Shown: positions 49,838-59,399 of the stretch, in pieces | How positions within the stretch are numbered: position 1 is the stretch's first letter | Layout of the letters: every line of letters starts with the position of its first letter | Assembly (NCBI GenBank): GCA_001772615.1 | Contig: MEUZ01000004.1 | Span: forward strand, 10,782 to 74,781 | Source of the DNA: a candidate division WWE3 bacterium RIFCSPHIGHO2_01_FULL_40_23 | GTDB lineage: Bacteria; Patescibacteria; WWE3; UBA101185; 2-01-FULL-41-18 | DNA length: 64,000 nt | Direction: 5' to 3' | The notes under the pieces: model-generated | What the model saw: only the letters and a program-made list of their open reading frames with translations | Databases searched by the model: none | Told to the model about the DNA's origin: nothing | Translations under genes and position numbers: made by a program

Positions 49838-52531
49838 ATGTGGAGACTTAACAAACTTCTACTTTTCATAACAGCAATGTTAGTTTCTTTGTCAGTATTC
49901 TTTTTTTCTACATCCTCGGTAAAGGCTGACTGCCCAGAAGCATGCGTCCGCGAGGACAGCGGATGCGGTGGTCAAAGCTGGACAAGGTGTTCTACCAATA
50001 ACCCATTTGACCCTGATGAAACAGCTATTTTTTGTTGCTTTGGTGGATGCAATGGCGATTGCGGCTTTGATGGGGGATGCTGCGGAGGTGGGGGCGGTTG
50101 TACAAGCTCGGGGCCGGGTGCGCCAACTAACCTTGATGTAAATCCGAAATTTGCAGCAGGCGGCTATAATCAAGTAGCCAGTGCGACTGCAACTCTTTCT
50201 TGGACGAGCGGGGGGTGGGGGAACAACTGTGACGGAAACGTTAAAAGCTACAGCGTGTACTACACAAGAGTAGCGCTTTCTTCATCCTGTCCGGCAATTG
50301 ATCCTGTAAATGATGCAGGATACACACTTCTTGGTACCAACAACGACCCTGATCCAAACAGCGACTCAAATGACCCCGGCACAGCCATGAATATTGGGAG
50401 CAGTTTAACCCAGGACACCTGCTGGTATGTAAAGGCATCAAATTACGGGAGCGCAAGGGGAGGCCCTGCGAGATTTCATGCCCCAAGGACAGCAAATTGT
50501 TTCAATCTCACGGGAACAACTCAAGTATATGTAGGTACCCCATATGTTTACACCGCAGGTTACTCAAATTCCAACGGGCCGCTGACAAGAGGAGGTATGG
50601 AGCTCTACAATAACGCTTCTGTATGCAGTTCACTTTGGTCTCCCGTGACCGTCGAACCTATTCCTCCCGGAAACTATAGCTTTACATGGACACCGACCTC
50701 GCAAGGAAACTACACACTTTACTGCAGAGCTTGGAATGACGGCGTTGCCGAATGCAGAGGCGCGTGTTATTCAAATACAACAAACCCGTATAGATGTGAC
50801 GGCTCAAGAGGCGGGGGAGGGGGCACTTACGTCACGATCTGTACACTTCCACAACCCCCTACAAACCTACAACCTGTTAATGGGGCCTCCTTGACTTGTG
50901 AAACAAGTGTAACTTTATCCTGGTCACCGTCACCCGGTGCAACTAATTACGTTGTACAAATGACCGACACAACAACGGGCGCCACTGTTCTTGACATTAA
51001 TACAACCGGCTTATCACAATCAGTAAGTTCGTTAACTCCCAGCCACAACTACACTTGGAGAGTCAGACCGGTTAATGCATGCGGAATCGGGTGGGCAAGT
51101 GAAAGGTCTTCAAGCTTTACGATAAACGGCTGCACGGTATCTATCCAGGGAAATATTCATGAAAAATATGCTACTGAAGCCTGTTCGTCGGCCCCTACCA
51201 CAAGAGGGGTTGCCGACCAATCCGATGACTATGTACAAAAAACCGACCAGCCAACTTTCCAGGGTTCCATATCTTCACCCTCCGGAAGCTACACCATTAC
51301 AAATGTACCTTACACAATTAGTCAAACTGGAGTTGTCTGTCCTGTTAACATAGAGCCCTCTTCACCCGGATTTTCCAGATACAGATTGGTATGTATAAAC
51401 AGCCAGAACGCGGCTTCAGCAACGGGATGGACTCAAACAGGAAACTGCGCACAGTCAGGCTCTGTTTTTACACAGGCCGCTAACGGCACGTCACTATCGC
51501 TCGATTTAGGCTATGAGTCTGTTTCCTCCGGGTGGTTCCAAACCCTTCTCGGAGATATATTCTCAAACTGCGACTATGACACGTCTTGCTCCTACGGACT
51601 TATTAACGGAGTTCCAAGTAGTGCGGGTACTTATGACGCTCTTCCCTACACTGCAGACAATAACGATACAGGCCTTACTCCATTATCAGGCAGTACCAGG
51701 GGCGGAATTTATGGGATTCTCATTTCCAGAGCGCCCGTAGTTGCTAAAACTTCAGACGGGGACAATAGGACAGGGTATGGCATGGCTACAACCACCGCTC
51801 CAACAACACAACCTCCTTATTTTATAGAAAAGTATCAGGATTGGAGTCAATTCACTTGGCCTGCAACAGTTGACTTTATACCTCCTGAAGGCGCTACAAC
51901 AATCACAAGCTCAACAACACCAAACTGCACAAGTTTCGGAACTTCGGCCGTAGGCGGAGACGTTTACAGAATGGATATTGCATGTGCACAAAGCTTTGTT
52001 AATAGTCTTTCGGGAACTACTTATAATTGGCCGACAGATGGCACTGTAGTCTTATACGTTACCGGTGCATCAAGCACGCCGCTTAATATACAGAACATGG
52101 TAAGAACAATAGGCTTTAATGACAGGCTCATACTAATTGTTAATGGTACAGTTTCTATAAGCAGCTCCATTAATACATGGAACGGCGCTCCTCCACCTTC
52201 CGCATTTCCAACATTTAACTCGGATCCTATGATTGACGCTACCATAATTGCTCAAGGAAGCTCATCAGGCGGAATTGGTTTTACTTGCATCGGCGGTATT
52301 GGGGGCTGTAATGGAACTGACGGTTCAATCCTTGTGAACGGGTCTCTACTTGCAAGAGACGGCGGTATAATTTTCAGAAGGGACAGGGGGCAAATAAATA
52401 ATCAATACCCTGCTGAAATCGTAAGGTATAAACTAAGAGAAATAATTGATCTAACAACCACCGAGATAACATCAAGTGTTCCTAACAAAACCGGACTTTT
52501 TGAGTATAGCGTTAGCTTTGAGGTCAGATAA
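49838..52531 (+). CDS. Large secreted protein with Cys-rich head, Fn3-like domains and pilus-associated C-terminal domain
   Basis: 897 residues. Signal peptide (1-31); Cys/Gly-rich head (about 32-92, many Cys pairs); Fn3-like domains at about 95-225 and 340-435; middle beta region; and a C-terminal domain (about 565-895) opening GDIFSN and ending YPAEIVRYKLREII. A matching C-terminal domain is in the 53478-55379 protein. Likely a surface or pilus-tip adhesin (inference from upstream position relative to pilMNO). Confidence 0.75.
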   Translation: MWRLNKLLLFITAMLVSLSVFFFSTSSVKADCPEACVREDSGCGGQSWTRCSTNNPFDPDETAIFCCFGGCNGDCGFDGGCCGGGGGCTSSGPGAPTNLDVNPKFAAGGYNQVASATATLSWTSGGWGNNCDGNVKSYSVYYTRVALSSSCPAIDPVNDAGYTLLGTNNDPDPNSDSNDPGTAMNIGSSLTQDTCWYVKASNYGSARGGPARFHAPRTANCFNLTGTTQVYVGTPYVYTAGYSNSNGPLTRGGMELYNNASVCSSLWSPVTVEPIPPGNYSFTWTPTSQGNYTLYCRAWNDGVAECRGACYSNTTNPYRCDGSRGGGGGTYVTICTLPQPPTNLQPVNGASLTCETSVTLSWSPSPGATNYVVQMTDTTTGATVLDINTTGLSQSVSSLTPSHNYTWRVRPVNACGIGWASERSSSFTINGCTVSIQGNIHEKYATEACSSAPTTRGVADQSDDYVQKTDQPTFQGSISSPSGSYTITNVPYTISQTGVVCPVNIEPSSPGFSRYRLVCINSQNAASATGWTQTGNCAQSGSVFTQAANGTSLSLDLGYESVSSGWFQTLLGDIFSNCDYDTSCSYGLINGVPSSAGTYDALPYTADNNDTGLTPLSGSTRGGIYGILISRAPVVAKTSDGDNRTGYGMATTTAPTTQPPYFIEKYQDWSQFTWPATVDFIPPEGATTITSSTTPNCTSFGTSAVGGDVYRMDIACAQSFVNSLSGTTYNWPTDGTVVLYVTGASSTPLNIQNMVRTIGFNDRLILIVNGTVSISSSINTWNGAPPPSAFPTFNSDPMIDATIIAQGSSSGGIGFTCIGGIGGCNGTDGSILVNGSLLARDGGIIFRRDRGQINNQYPAEIVRYKLREIIDLTTTEITSSVPNKTGLFEYSVSFEVR

Positions 52532-52536
52532 AGATT

Positions 52537-53457
52537 ATGAAAAGATTAAAAGAATTTAAAGAATCGGGGCAGACACTGATATTTGTTCTTCTAGTGATGA
52601 CAATCGCTCTTGCTGTTGGCATATCAATATCAACAAGAACAATTTCGGGCGTCAGGCGAACTACAAACATAGATTCATCTGTCAGAGCCCAAGCAGCCGC
52701 TGAAGCCGCTATTGAATATTATCTCTCACGACCCGTTTCAGAGCTAAACGGCATCATAGGCAATAGTGACGTGTATGACTGCAGTGCAACCGGTGCAAGA
52801 ACTTATCCGCCAGGGGGTGGATCCCTTACTTCTTCTCAAGATCAAATTAGAGCAACAGCAGATGTAGTTATTAGTAGGTATGGATGCCTTGGTTATAATA
52901 CACTTTCAGATCCATATGAACTTCCAAGAGATGGCATGCTTGAAATAAAGCTAGACCCAAGAATGCTAGGGGACAGTACAAGCTCAACTTTGGGTAGCTC
53001 CCAGAGCATAAGAATCTGCTGGGATCTTCCTCCAACAGGCTACAACCCGGCAATTTATTACCACTACATATTCGGACCACCCCCACATTATTTGATTCAA
53101 AAGATGGGGTGGAGATATAACTCAACAGATGAGGGTGAAAACTTCAAGGTAGCTACAAATTACGGCGCACCGGACGGTTACTGCGCCACACAGGAGCTAA
53201 CAACCTCGACAAGCGGCTGGCTTCCAAGAGTCTTAAGGATTACAAGCCTTTATAACTCTTCCACTGTCCGAGTTAAGATGATAAACAGTGGTGGAAGACT
53301 CCCATATCAAGGTTTTATCATTTCAGCAACGGGGATAGTCGGCGAATCGCAACAAGGAGCAAGAAGAGTAATAGAAGCGAGAAGAAGCCTTCCCCAACTC
53401 CCAGTGTTATTCAACTTCGGCTTATATTCAGGCTCTCAAACGGCACCTGTTCAGTAA
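52537..53457 (+). CDS. PilX-like prepilin-family protein
   Basis: 306 residues. The N-terminus KESGQTLIFVLLVMTIAL looks like a type IV prepilin cleavage site (G|QT) followed by the hydrophobic pilin helix, but position +5 is not Glu. The rest is a large extracellular domain. The N-terminal ~50 residues and overall plan match the minus-strand gene at 58027-58836 (IDSSVRA shared). Likely minor pilin of the PilX/GspK kind. Confidence 0.7.
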   Translation: MKRLKEFKESGQTLIFVLLVMTIALAVGISISTRTISGVRRTTNIDSSVRAQAAAEAAIEYYLSRPVSELNGIIGNSDVYDCSATGARTYPPGGGSLTSSQDQIRATADVVISRYGCLGYNTLSDPYELPRDGMLEIKLDPRMLGDSTSSTLGSSQSIRICWDLPPTGYNPAIYYHYIFGPPPHYLIQKMGWRYNSTDEGENFKVATNYGAPDGYCATQELTTSTSGWLPRVLRITSLYNSSTVRVKMINSGGRLPYQGFIISATGIVGESQQGARRVIEARRSLPQLPVLFNFGLYSGSQTAPVQ

Positions 53458-53464
53458 ATTCTGA

Positions 53465-53470
53465 TATAAT
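53465..53470 (+). promoter_or_regulatory. -10 element before the CBM-like surface protein, leaderless
   Basis: TATAAT, 7 nt before ATG 53478, in the 20-nt gap after the PilX-like gene. Confidence 0.5.
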
Positions 53471-53477
53471 TTCTCTA

Positions 53478-55379
53478 ATGAAAAAGTCGCTTGCCCTTTT
53501 TTTCATCTTTCTCCTTTTGCTTGAAATCAACATGATTTTTAAAAGCAAAAGATATTCAAGAGCCGATTCTGACACAACGCCGCCGACATCAACACTTTCT
53601 CAAATCCCCTCTTCTCCGGACGGGACAAATGATTGGTATGTTTCCCCAATTGACTTCACAATAACCGCAGACGATCTTGAATCAGGTGTAAGATCTATAA
53701 GCTATAAGCTTGATTCAGACGACGTTCAAACTCAAATCTTTAATAACACCCTTAACCTTGTTCAAAACCCAAGTTTTGAGGAGGCGGGGACTCCGGTTAA
53801 CCTTTGGGATAAAACAAATGACGATATCAACGCGGTATTCACACAAGATTCCATAGCGGCGCCCTCATTTGGTACCAAATCGGCCAAGATTAGCGCAACC
53901 ACGGGTACATGGAACGGTTATAACAACAGAAATAACTTTGCGGTCGCAACTTCCAATGAAAATATGACCTCAAGCCTATGGATAAAAACACAAAACGTAA
54001 ACCTGCAGGTAAATTATAAAATTTATGCAGTCTACACGGGCATGGGAGGCAGTGAACAAACACAGTTAATAGCTGCAACCTCCGACATTTCAGGAACAAA
54101 TGATTGGCAGAAACTCACTTTGAATTTTGTTGTAAATGTTGACAATGCTATAGGAGTTTATATGGACATGGGAATTAAGGGGAGCGGGAGCGCGTGGTTT
54201 GACGGGGCTTCAATTACTTCAGCCTTTACACAGCCCTCGGTTGAGTTTGTGGTTTCTTCAAACGGAAGCCACACCCTTGAATACTACAGCACCGATAACG
54301 CAGGGAACGAAGAAACCCACCAAACTACAACCTTTAAAATAGACACAAAGGCCCCAAGCCGCTTCACAAACTTTACAATTACACAAGCGGGAAACGACCA
54401 TACGTTTATCGTTTCAATAAGCGTTACCGATAATACATCAGGTCTTGATACGGGAACGGCGCAGTTTCAGTACTCGGTTGATGAAGGTGTAACATGGGGC
54501 TATTATTCTGATTTCTCAAACTGCAACTCTACTTTTACAGAGGATTGGACTAACGGCTCCACAAACCCGTCAACATCAGGGACAAAAAACACAATTATCT
54601 CAACCCCCGCCATCGACTTTTGCAATAACAACTGGGCAGTCACCAAAAAAATCAGATTTAAAATAAAGGATCTTGCTGGAAACCAGGGCCAAAGCGCGGA
54701 TTTTACAATCAATGGGGCGTGGATAGAAGTAGTAAACGGTGATATTTTCGCAAATGAGGGTATATCAATGCAGTCAAGTTCTAAGATCACTTATCTCGCA
54801 GGAGCCGTAGACGGCATATCAAACATAACTTCAACAAACAATTGGTTCCTTGAAGATTATGAAGCAATGGATTTTAGCACTTATGATGAATGGTACGCGA
54901 AAAACCCAACAACTACAGCTTTGCCTGCAGGCAAGCTCCCAACAACAAGCGGATCTTACAGAGTAAACAGCGATTTCACAATCGCAAGTACTACTGTTCC
55001 TAACGGCCTGGATGATGTGCAAGATCTTTCGGGTTTAATCTATGTAAACGGTGATTTAAACATTAACTCTAATTATGAGCTTCATGATACAAGCGGAATA
55101 ATATTTATTGTAAAAGGTGACATTACGGTAAATAGCGCAGTTTCGTCAATTGATGGGTTCTTTATTACCGACGCTTTATTTGACCTTACAGGAGGAAACA
55201 CACAAATAGATATTTTCGGGGGAGTACAGGCGGATGAATACAACATGAAAAGGTCTTTAAGCGGAAATCAGAACTCAACAACACCCGCTCAAATCTTTAC
55301 ATATAAACCGAAATATCTTATTGTAGGTAAGAATCAACTTACAACAAATTCAGATGTAACATGGTTGGAAGTTAAATAA
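53478..55379 (+). CDS. Secreted multidomain protein with Ig-like, carbohydrate-binding-like and pilus-associated domains
   Basis: 633 residues. Signal peptide (1-27). An Ig-like unit (about 35-75, continuing at 255-290 with HTLEYYSTDNAGNE) is split by a carbohydrate-binding-like jelly-roll insert (VQNPSFEEAG ... WFDGASIT, about 95-250). A second Ig-like part follows (about 300-400). The C-terminal domain (about 410-630) starts VVNGDIFANEG and ends PAQIFTYKPKYLIVG, parallel to the 49838-52531 protein. Probably binds glycans on a host or surface. Seven nt upstream of pilM. Confidence 0.75.
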   Translation: MKKSLALFFIFLLLLEINMIFKSKRYSRADSDTTPPTSTLSQIPSSPDGTNDWYVSPIDFTITADDLESGVRSISYKLDSDDVQTQIFNNTLNLVQNPSFEEAGTPVNLWDKTNDDINAVFTQDSIAAPSFGTKSAKISATTGTWNGYNNRNNFAVATSNENMTSSLWIKTQNVNLQVNYKIYAVYTGMGGSEQTQLIAATSDISGTNDWQKLTLNFVVNVDNAIGVYMDMGIKGSGSAWFDGASITSAFTQPSVEFVVSSNGSHTLEYYSTDNAGNEETHQTTTFKIDTKAPSRFTNFTITQAGNDHTFIVSISVTDNTSGLDTGTAQFQYSVDEGVTWGYYSDFSNCNSTFTEDWTNGSTNPSTSGTKNTIISTPAIDFCNNNWAVTKKIRFKIKDLAGNQGQSADFTINGAWIEVVNGDIFANEGISMQSSSKITYLAGAVDGISNITSTNNWFLEDYEAMDFSTYDEWYAKNPTTTALPAGKLPTTSGSYRVNSDFTIASTTVPNGLDDVQDLSGLIYVNGDLNINSNYELHDTSGIIFIVKGDITVNSAVSSIDGFFITDALFDLTGGNTQIDIFGGVQADEYNMKRSLSGNQNSTTPAQIFTYKPKYLIVGKNQLTTNSDVTWLEVK

Positions 55380-55386
55380 CTGCCTT

Positions 55387-56418
55387 ATGAATGTAGTTGG
55401 TCTTGATCTTGGAATCAGAAATTTCAAAGCAATAGAAATAAAAAAAGAAAAGGGAATGGCGGAACTTGTCAGATATGGTATAAGCGAAACTATTCCCGCT
55501 AATCTTTTGTCGGAAACTAAAGAAGAACTTGAGAAATATTCCAAGGAACTTCTTTTATTCTTTAATGAATCCGGTTTTTCCACCCCCAATGTTATAGTTG
55601 CACTTCCCGAAACAAGCGTCTTCACTAGAATTATTACGGTGCCAAAAATGAGTGAAAAAGAACTTAAAAGTGCAATGATGTTTGAAGCCGAGCAATATAT
55701 ACCCCTTCCATTAAAAGAAGTTAACTTTGACTTTCAGATTTTAAATGATGACACAGTTGACAAAGGAAATATGAGCGTTCTTCTTGTAGCGGCGGCAAAA
55801 ACTCTCATTAATAAATATATAAAAATTTTAAAAGATGCTAAACTTACACCTGTCGGACTTGAACCTGAAACATTATCTCTTGCAAGAATAGTGGGGGATA
55901 AAATAGACCAACCCAACCCCTCAATAATTGTCAGCATTGACTCAAATGTAACAAACATTATCGTCACCTATAAAGGAATTGTAAGGTTTACAAGAAGCAT
56001 TTCAACAGGCGGGGACGCTCTCACAAGAGCCGTAGCGCAGGGCCTCGGGTTTGATTTTACACAAGCCGAGGAATATAAAAAAACTTACGGTCTTGACTCT
56101 TCACAGGTTGACGGCAAAGTATTTAGCGCCATAAAACCCGTCTTTGACATAATTTTAAATGAGATCAGAAGAGCCTATTACTTCTATACAACACATAATA
56201 CTGATGTTAATATTAGAAGAGTAGTAGTTTGCGGAGGAACTGCCCTGATGCCGGGACTTCTTTTTTACCTGACAACAAACCTCAACCTTGAAGTTGAACT
56301 TGCCAACCCATGGCAGAAAATCACAATTCCAGGAAAATTTATTAAAGAAAGGCAAAATTTAATGGAAAGAGGCCCTTTCTTTGTAACATCCATTGGTTTA
56401 GCATTAAAGGAAGATTAA
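55387..56418 (+). CDS. pilM: Type IV pilus inner-membrane platform protein PilM
   Basis: 343 residues, actin-like (FtsA-type) fold: VVGLDLGIRNFKAIEI phosphate-1 loop, VSIDSNVTNIIV phosphate-2, VVVCGGTALMPGL adenosine motif. Cytosolic; binds the N-terminus of PilN. First of pilM-pilN-pilO with 1-nt gaps. PilB, PilC, PilD and PilT are not in the window. Confidence 0.92.
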   Translation: MNVVGLDLGIRNFKAIEIKKEKGMAELVRYGISETIPANLLSETKEELEKYSKELLLFFNESGFSTPNVIVALPETSVFTRIITVPKMSEKELKSAMMFEAEQYIPLPLKEVNFDFQILNDDTVDKGNMSVLLVAAAKTLINKYIKILKDAKLTPVGLEPETLSLARIVGDKIDQPNPSIIVSIDSNVTNIIVTYKGIVRFTRSISTGGDALTRAVAQGLGFDFTQAEEYKKTYGLDSSQVDGKVFSAIKPVFDIILNEIRRAYYFYTTHNTDVNIRRVVVCGGTALMPGLLFYLTTNLNLEVELANPWQKITIPGKFIKERQNLMERGPFFVTSIGLALKED

Positions 56419-56419
56419 A

Positions 56420-57013
56420 ATGGACCAGCCTGTTATTGACCTTATACCGCAGGAAGAAAGAATAAAAAGAGGCAAGCAAAAAGCCCAGAAAGCAGGGCTT
56501 ATTATCGCTTTTATTCTTTTCTTCCTCTCGGGCGCTTTATCGGTGGGACTTTATTTTTATACAAGAGAAGTTGATGAAAAAATTTCTCTTGCGAAGTCAT
56601 CCGTTGAAGCAAAAAAAGCCAAAATTCAGGACAAGGCCGCCGTTGAGATTTCAATTAGAAACCTTGATGCAAAATATAAAGTCTTATCAAACATACTTCA
56701 TACAAGGCTTTATTACTCTCTTCTTCTTGAAGAACTTTCGCAAAGAATACCCCAAAGCGTGAATGTTAACACCCTTGACAGCTCAACAGCCGATACCGTG
56801 AGTCTTACAGGAACATCCTCCGATTACATATCCCTCGCAAAATTTCTCAACTCTCTTTCTGATCCGAACCTTGCCAGTCCTTCGGCAACACCAAAAGACA
56901 AGAATATGTTTACAAACATAGCTATAAATAGTGTTACACTTGACCCCTTGACGGCCGAAGCCAGATTTAATCTGACTATTAATCTTGATACGGAGTTATT
57001 AAAGAAGGAGTAA
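56420..57013 (+). CDS. pilN: Type IV pilus platform protein PilN
   Basis: 197 residues. Short N-terminal cytosolic stretch with the PilM-binding motif DLIPQEER (family INLLP-like), one membrane helix (about 27-49), then a coiled-coil and ferredoxin-like periplasmic domain. One nt after pilM and one before pilO. Confidence 0.88.
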   Translation: MDQPVIDLIPQEERIKRGKQKAQKAGLIIAFILFFLSGALSVGLYFYTREVDEKISLAKSSVEAKKAKIQDKAAVEISIRNLDAKYKVLSNILHTRLYYSLLLEELSQRIPQSVNVNTLDSSTADTVSLTGTSSDYISLAKFLNSLSDPNLASPSATPKDKNMFTNIAINSVTLDPLTAEARFNLTINLDTELLKKE

Positions 57014-57014
57014 C

Positions 57015-57749
57015 ATGGAACTTGCCAAATCGGGAAAGCCAAAAATAGCTAAAGATTTTTTCATTTACTTTCTGCTTCCGATATTGCTTCTTGGAGGTAC
57101 CGCGGCTCTTTCCGTATTAATTGCCTATCCCGCTTATAAAGACCTTCCTGTTAAAGATTCAGAACTTAAAGCATTGCAGGAAAAAGACTTAAGGCTTGAT
57201 CAAAAACTTAAAAAACTTAATGATCTGACCGACTTTAAAGAAATTGTAGATGAAGATTTAAAGTTAGTTAACTTTGCGCTTCCTTCGGAAGCCGAAGTAC
57301 CTCTTCTTTTAACGGAGGTTCAACAAATAGCGAAAGAATCAGGGCTTGCAATAGGGGCTTTAAACTACTCTTCAAGCGGACCTAATGAAGCCGGTGATAC
57401 AAGCAGAGTTAATGTCTTTCTTAACGCGAAGGGAAACTTTAGTCAAACTAAGACATTTCTTGTAACTTTAGAAAAAGCCGCAAGAATAGTTGATATCTCA
57501 ACGATTAGGTTTTCTTCTTTAAAAGGAGCCAGTCCCCAGTCACTTGAAGTATCGGAAATTGACTTATCGCTTGGCTTAACATCGCCTTTTCTTTTCGTGG
57601 AGTCAAAAGCTGTCACCGAAGACCCCATAACCATTGATATAAGAGATGGTGCTTTTGTTAAGTTTATGAACAATCTAAAAAATTATAAGGTTTATGAAAC
57701 TGTTGTTGACACTTCAAATATAGGAAAAGAAAACCCCTTTGTGCAATAA
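57015..57749 (+). CDS. pilO: Type IV pilus platform protein PilO
   Basis: 244 residues. Single membrane helix (about 16-37), coiled coil, then a ferredoxin-like domain with LNAKGNFSQTKTFLVTLEKA typical of PilO. Partner of PilN. Followed by a large palindrome. Confidence 0.85.
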   Translation: MELAKSGKPKIAKDFFIYFLLPILLLGGTAALSVLIAYPAYKDLPVKDSELKALQEKDLRLDQKLKKLNDLTDFKEIVDEDLKLVNFALPSEAEVPLLLTEVQQIAKESGLAIGALNYSSSGPNEAGDTSRVNVFLNAKGNFSQTKTFLVTLEKAARIVDISTIRFSSLKGASPQSLEVSEIDLSLGLTSPFLFVESKAVTEDPITIDIRDGAFVKFMNNLKNYKVYETVVDTSNIGKENPFVQ

Positions 57750-57801
57750 CCCCCTCCTCCTCGGGGTATATTCTAAAATTCACCTTGGAAACCCTCCGCA
57801 T

Positions 57802-58005
57802 AAGACAACAGGAAATGCCTCTTAAGGGGCACTCGGAGCGCAATGTTTTGTCATCCTGAACTTGACTTAGGATCTGTGATAAGATTACCGCTTTCGCGGG
57901 AATGACATCGCATTGCGCGAGAAAGAACGCCGCGAGTTCTGTGCTATACAATTAATTATTAGAGACTAGCGGACGTGACCCCGTAGAGGCATTTCCTGTT
58001 GTCTT
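57802..58005. repeat. 204-bp nested palindrome with 21-bp perfect inverted ends
   Basis: 57802-57822 is the exact reverse complement of 57985-58005. Inside, GCGCAATG (57838-57845) pairs with CATTGCGC (57911-57918), and within that is a GTCAT...ATGAC repeat (57850-57906). No ORF. The structure fits a non-autonomous mobile element of the MITE type, or a long hairpin RNA. It lies between pilO and a convergent PilX-like gene and could stop transcription from both sides. No clear target duplication is seen. Confidence 0.75.
57850..57906 (-). repeat. GTCAT...ATGAC palindromic repeat, copy 1
   Basis: 57 bp; its reverse complement aligns along its whole length with copy 3 (62757-62812), including GTCATTCC at one end, GATCCT in the middle and TTCAGGATGAC at the other end. 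Contains a CCGC-TTTC-GCGG hairpin. Confidence 0.7.
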
Positions 58006-58026
58006 CCAGATCGGGGACTTTAAAAC

Positions 58027-58836
58027 TTAATTTTGTAAAGGAGTGTCATCTGAAGTGGAAAAGATTGCAAAGTCAAATTCCGAAGGAAGATAAGGTTTGG
58101 TCTTAAGCGCTGTTACTGTCTTTACAACATCACTAACAGCTCCAGTAGCGGTAATCACATAACCCTGGATAGGGAGAGCTGATCCGCCTTTAGGTATTAC
58201 GTGAAGATTAATATCATTGTAAATAGCTCGGACTCTTAGAAATAAAGGTGTAGTTTTGGCTGGAACCGTAAAACAGTTAGGATATGAAAGATCGGATGCG
58301 GCAGTTGAAAAACCATTAGAACCATGAAGGGTAGAAGCGGCATTATAAGCATACTTTGACAGAGAATACGGAGAAGCCCCATGCACATAAGAAACGTAAA
58401 CCGAAGGGTTATCACCGCTTGCGGCGTCATCCCAGCAAAGTTCTACCGTGCTTGATGAACTATACCCCGTAAGATCAACCTCGTATGTTGCATTCTTTTC
58501 AACCTTAACATCAAGCTGATTTGTTGAATTCCCGTAATGGGAAAGAGTGGCCTGGGCTGTTGCGGTGATGCCATCGGAGCCCGTTATGATAAGCTGACAT
58601 GCGGACCCGCAGCTGTTGTTAGCTATGTAATCATCAAGCGTACCGGAATTTAAAGTAAGGATCCTTTCAACAAGGGCTTCAGCTACCCCTAAAGCCCTTA
58701 CAGAGGAATCAATTTTAACGCTTCTTTTAAACCCTTGTATGACCCTATTGGAAACAATAAGTCCTGTAGCAAGAGCAAGGATCATAACAAGCAGCACAAT
58801 TACAAGTGTCTGCCCTTTTTGATTGTAATAAAGCAT
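58027..58836 (-). CDS. PilX-like prepilin-family protein
   Basis: 269 residues. N-terminus YYNQKGQTLVIVLLVMILALATG gives a G|QT cleavage site and pilin helix without Glu+5. Shares IDSSVRA with the plus-strand gene at 52537-53457, so the two are paralogues on opposite sides of pilMNO. Last gene of the leftward prepilin run, 2 nt after the upstream gene. Confidence 0.7.
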   Translation of the reverse strand: MLYYNQKGQTLVIVLLVMILALATGLIVSNRVIQGFKRSVKIDSSVRALGVAEALVERILTLNSGTLDDYIANNSCGSACQLIITGSDGITATAQATLSHYGNSTNQLDVKVEKNATYEVDLTGYSSSSTVELCWDDAASGDNPSVYVSYVHGASPYSLSKYAYNAASTLHGSNGFSTAASDLSYPNCFTVPAKTTPLFLRVRAIYNDINLHVIPKGGSALPIQGYVITATGAVSDVVKTVTALKTKPYLPSEFDFAIFSTSDDTPLQN

Positions 58837-58838
58837 AT

Positions 58839-59399
58839 TTAATAACTTGCTCCTAGCATTACAACGGAGGTTCTAAAGTAGGATCCCGCAGATTGTGACA
58901 CCTGTGACGACGGGACAGCAAAATATATGGTTATCGCAAAGGTGTAAGGACTTACTGATACCAACTGAAATGAAGAAACTAAAACATTAATTGTCACTCC
59001 TTCAGTGTTGTCGCAGTTGGTTATCGGCTCTTTAGAAGCTCCATTTACTGACCTGGTTACAGCTATCACCGAACCGCACGGAGAACCAGCGGACCCAAGA
59101 CCGGAAGCTGACTCAATCGTATAAGTTATACTATCTCCAGCTTGGTCAACCATCGTCACCAAGTTGGAAGATCCAAGCGCAGTAGGGGACGTGAGAGATC
59201 TTGCGTTTTTTAAATCATAAGAAAGCTTTGCCAAAGCATAATTTCCGTTTTGCTCAACTTCATTTAAGGACCTGGTTTTGTTGTAGCTTCTGATTATTGT
59301 CACAACAAGGTCCCCGGCAACTCCTACCGAAATCAGAAGAACCGAAACAACAACCAAAAGTTCTATCAAAGTAAAGCCCTTTTCTCTGATTTTTGTCAT
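58839..59399 (-). CDS. Type IV prepilin-like protein
   Basis: 186 residues from ATG 59399, set by GGAGGGG just upstream. Class III signal REKG|FTLIELLVVVSVL with Glu+5, then a PilW-like plan (long helix, beta domain, few Cys). Overlaps the upstream prepilin gene by 4 nt. Confidence 0.8.
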   Translation of the reverse strand: MTKIREKGFTLIELLVVVSVLLISVGVAGDLVVTIIRSYNKTRSLNEVEQNGNYALAKLSYDLKNARSLTSPTALGSSNLVTMVDQAGDSITYTIESASGLGSAGSPCGSVIAVTRSVNGASKEPITNCDNTEGVTINVLVSSFQLVSVSPYTFAITIYFAVPSSQVSQSAGSYFRTSVVMLGASY

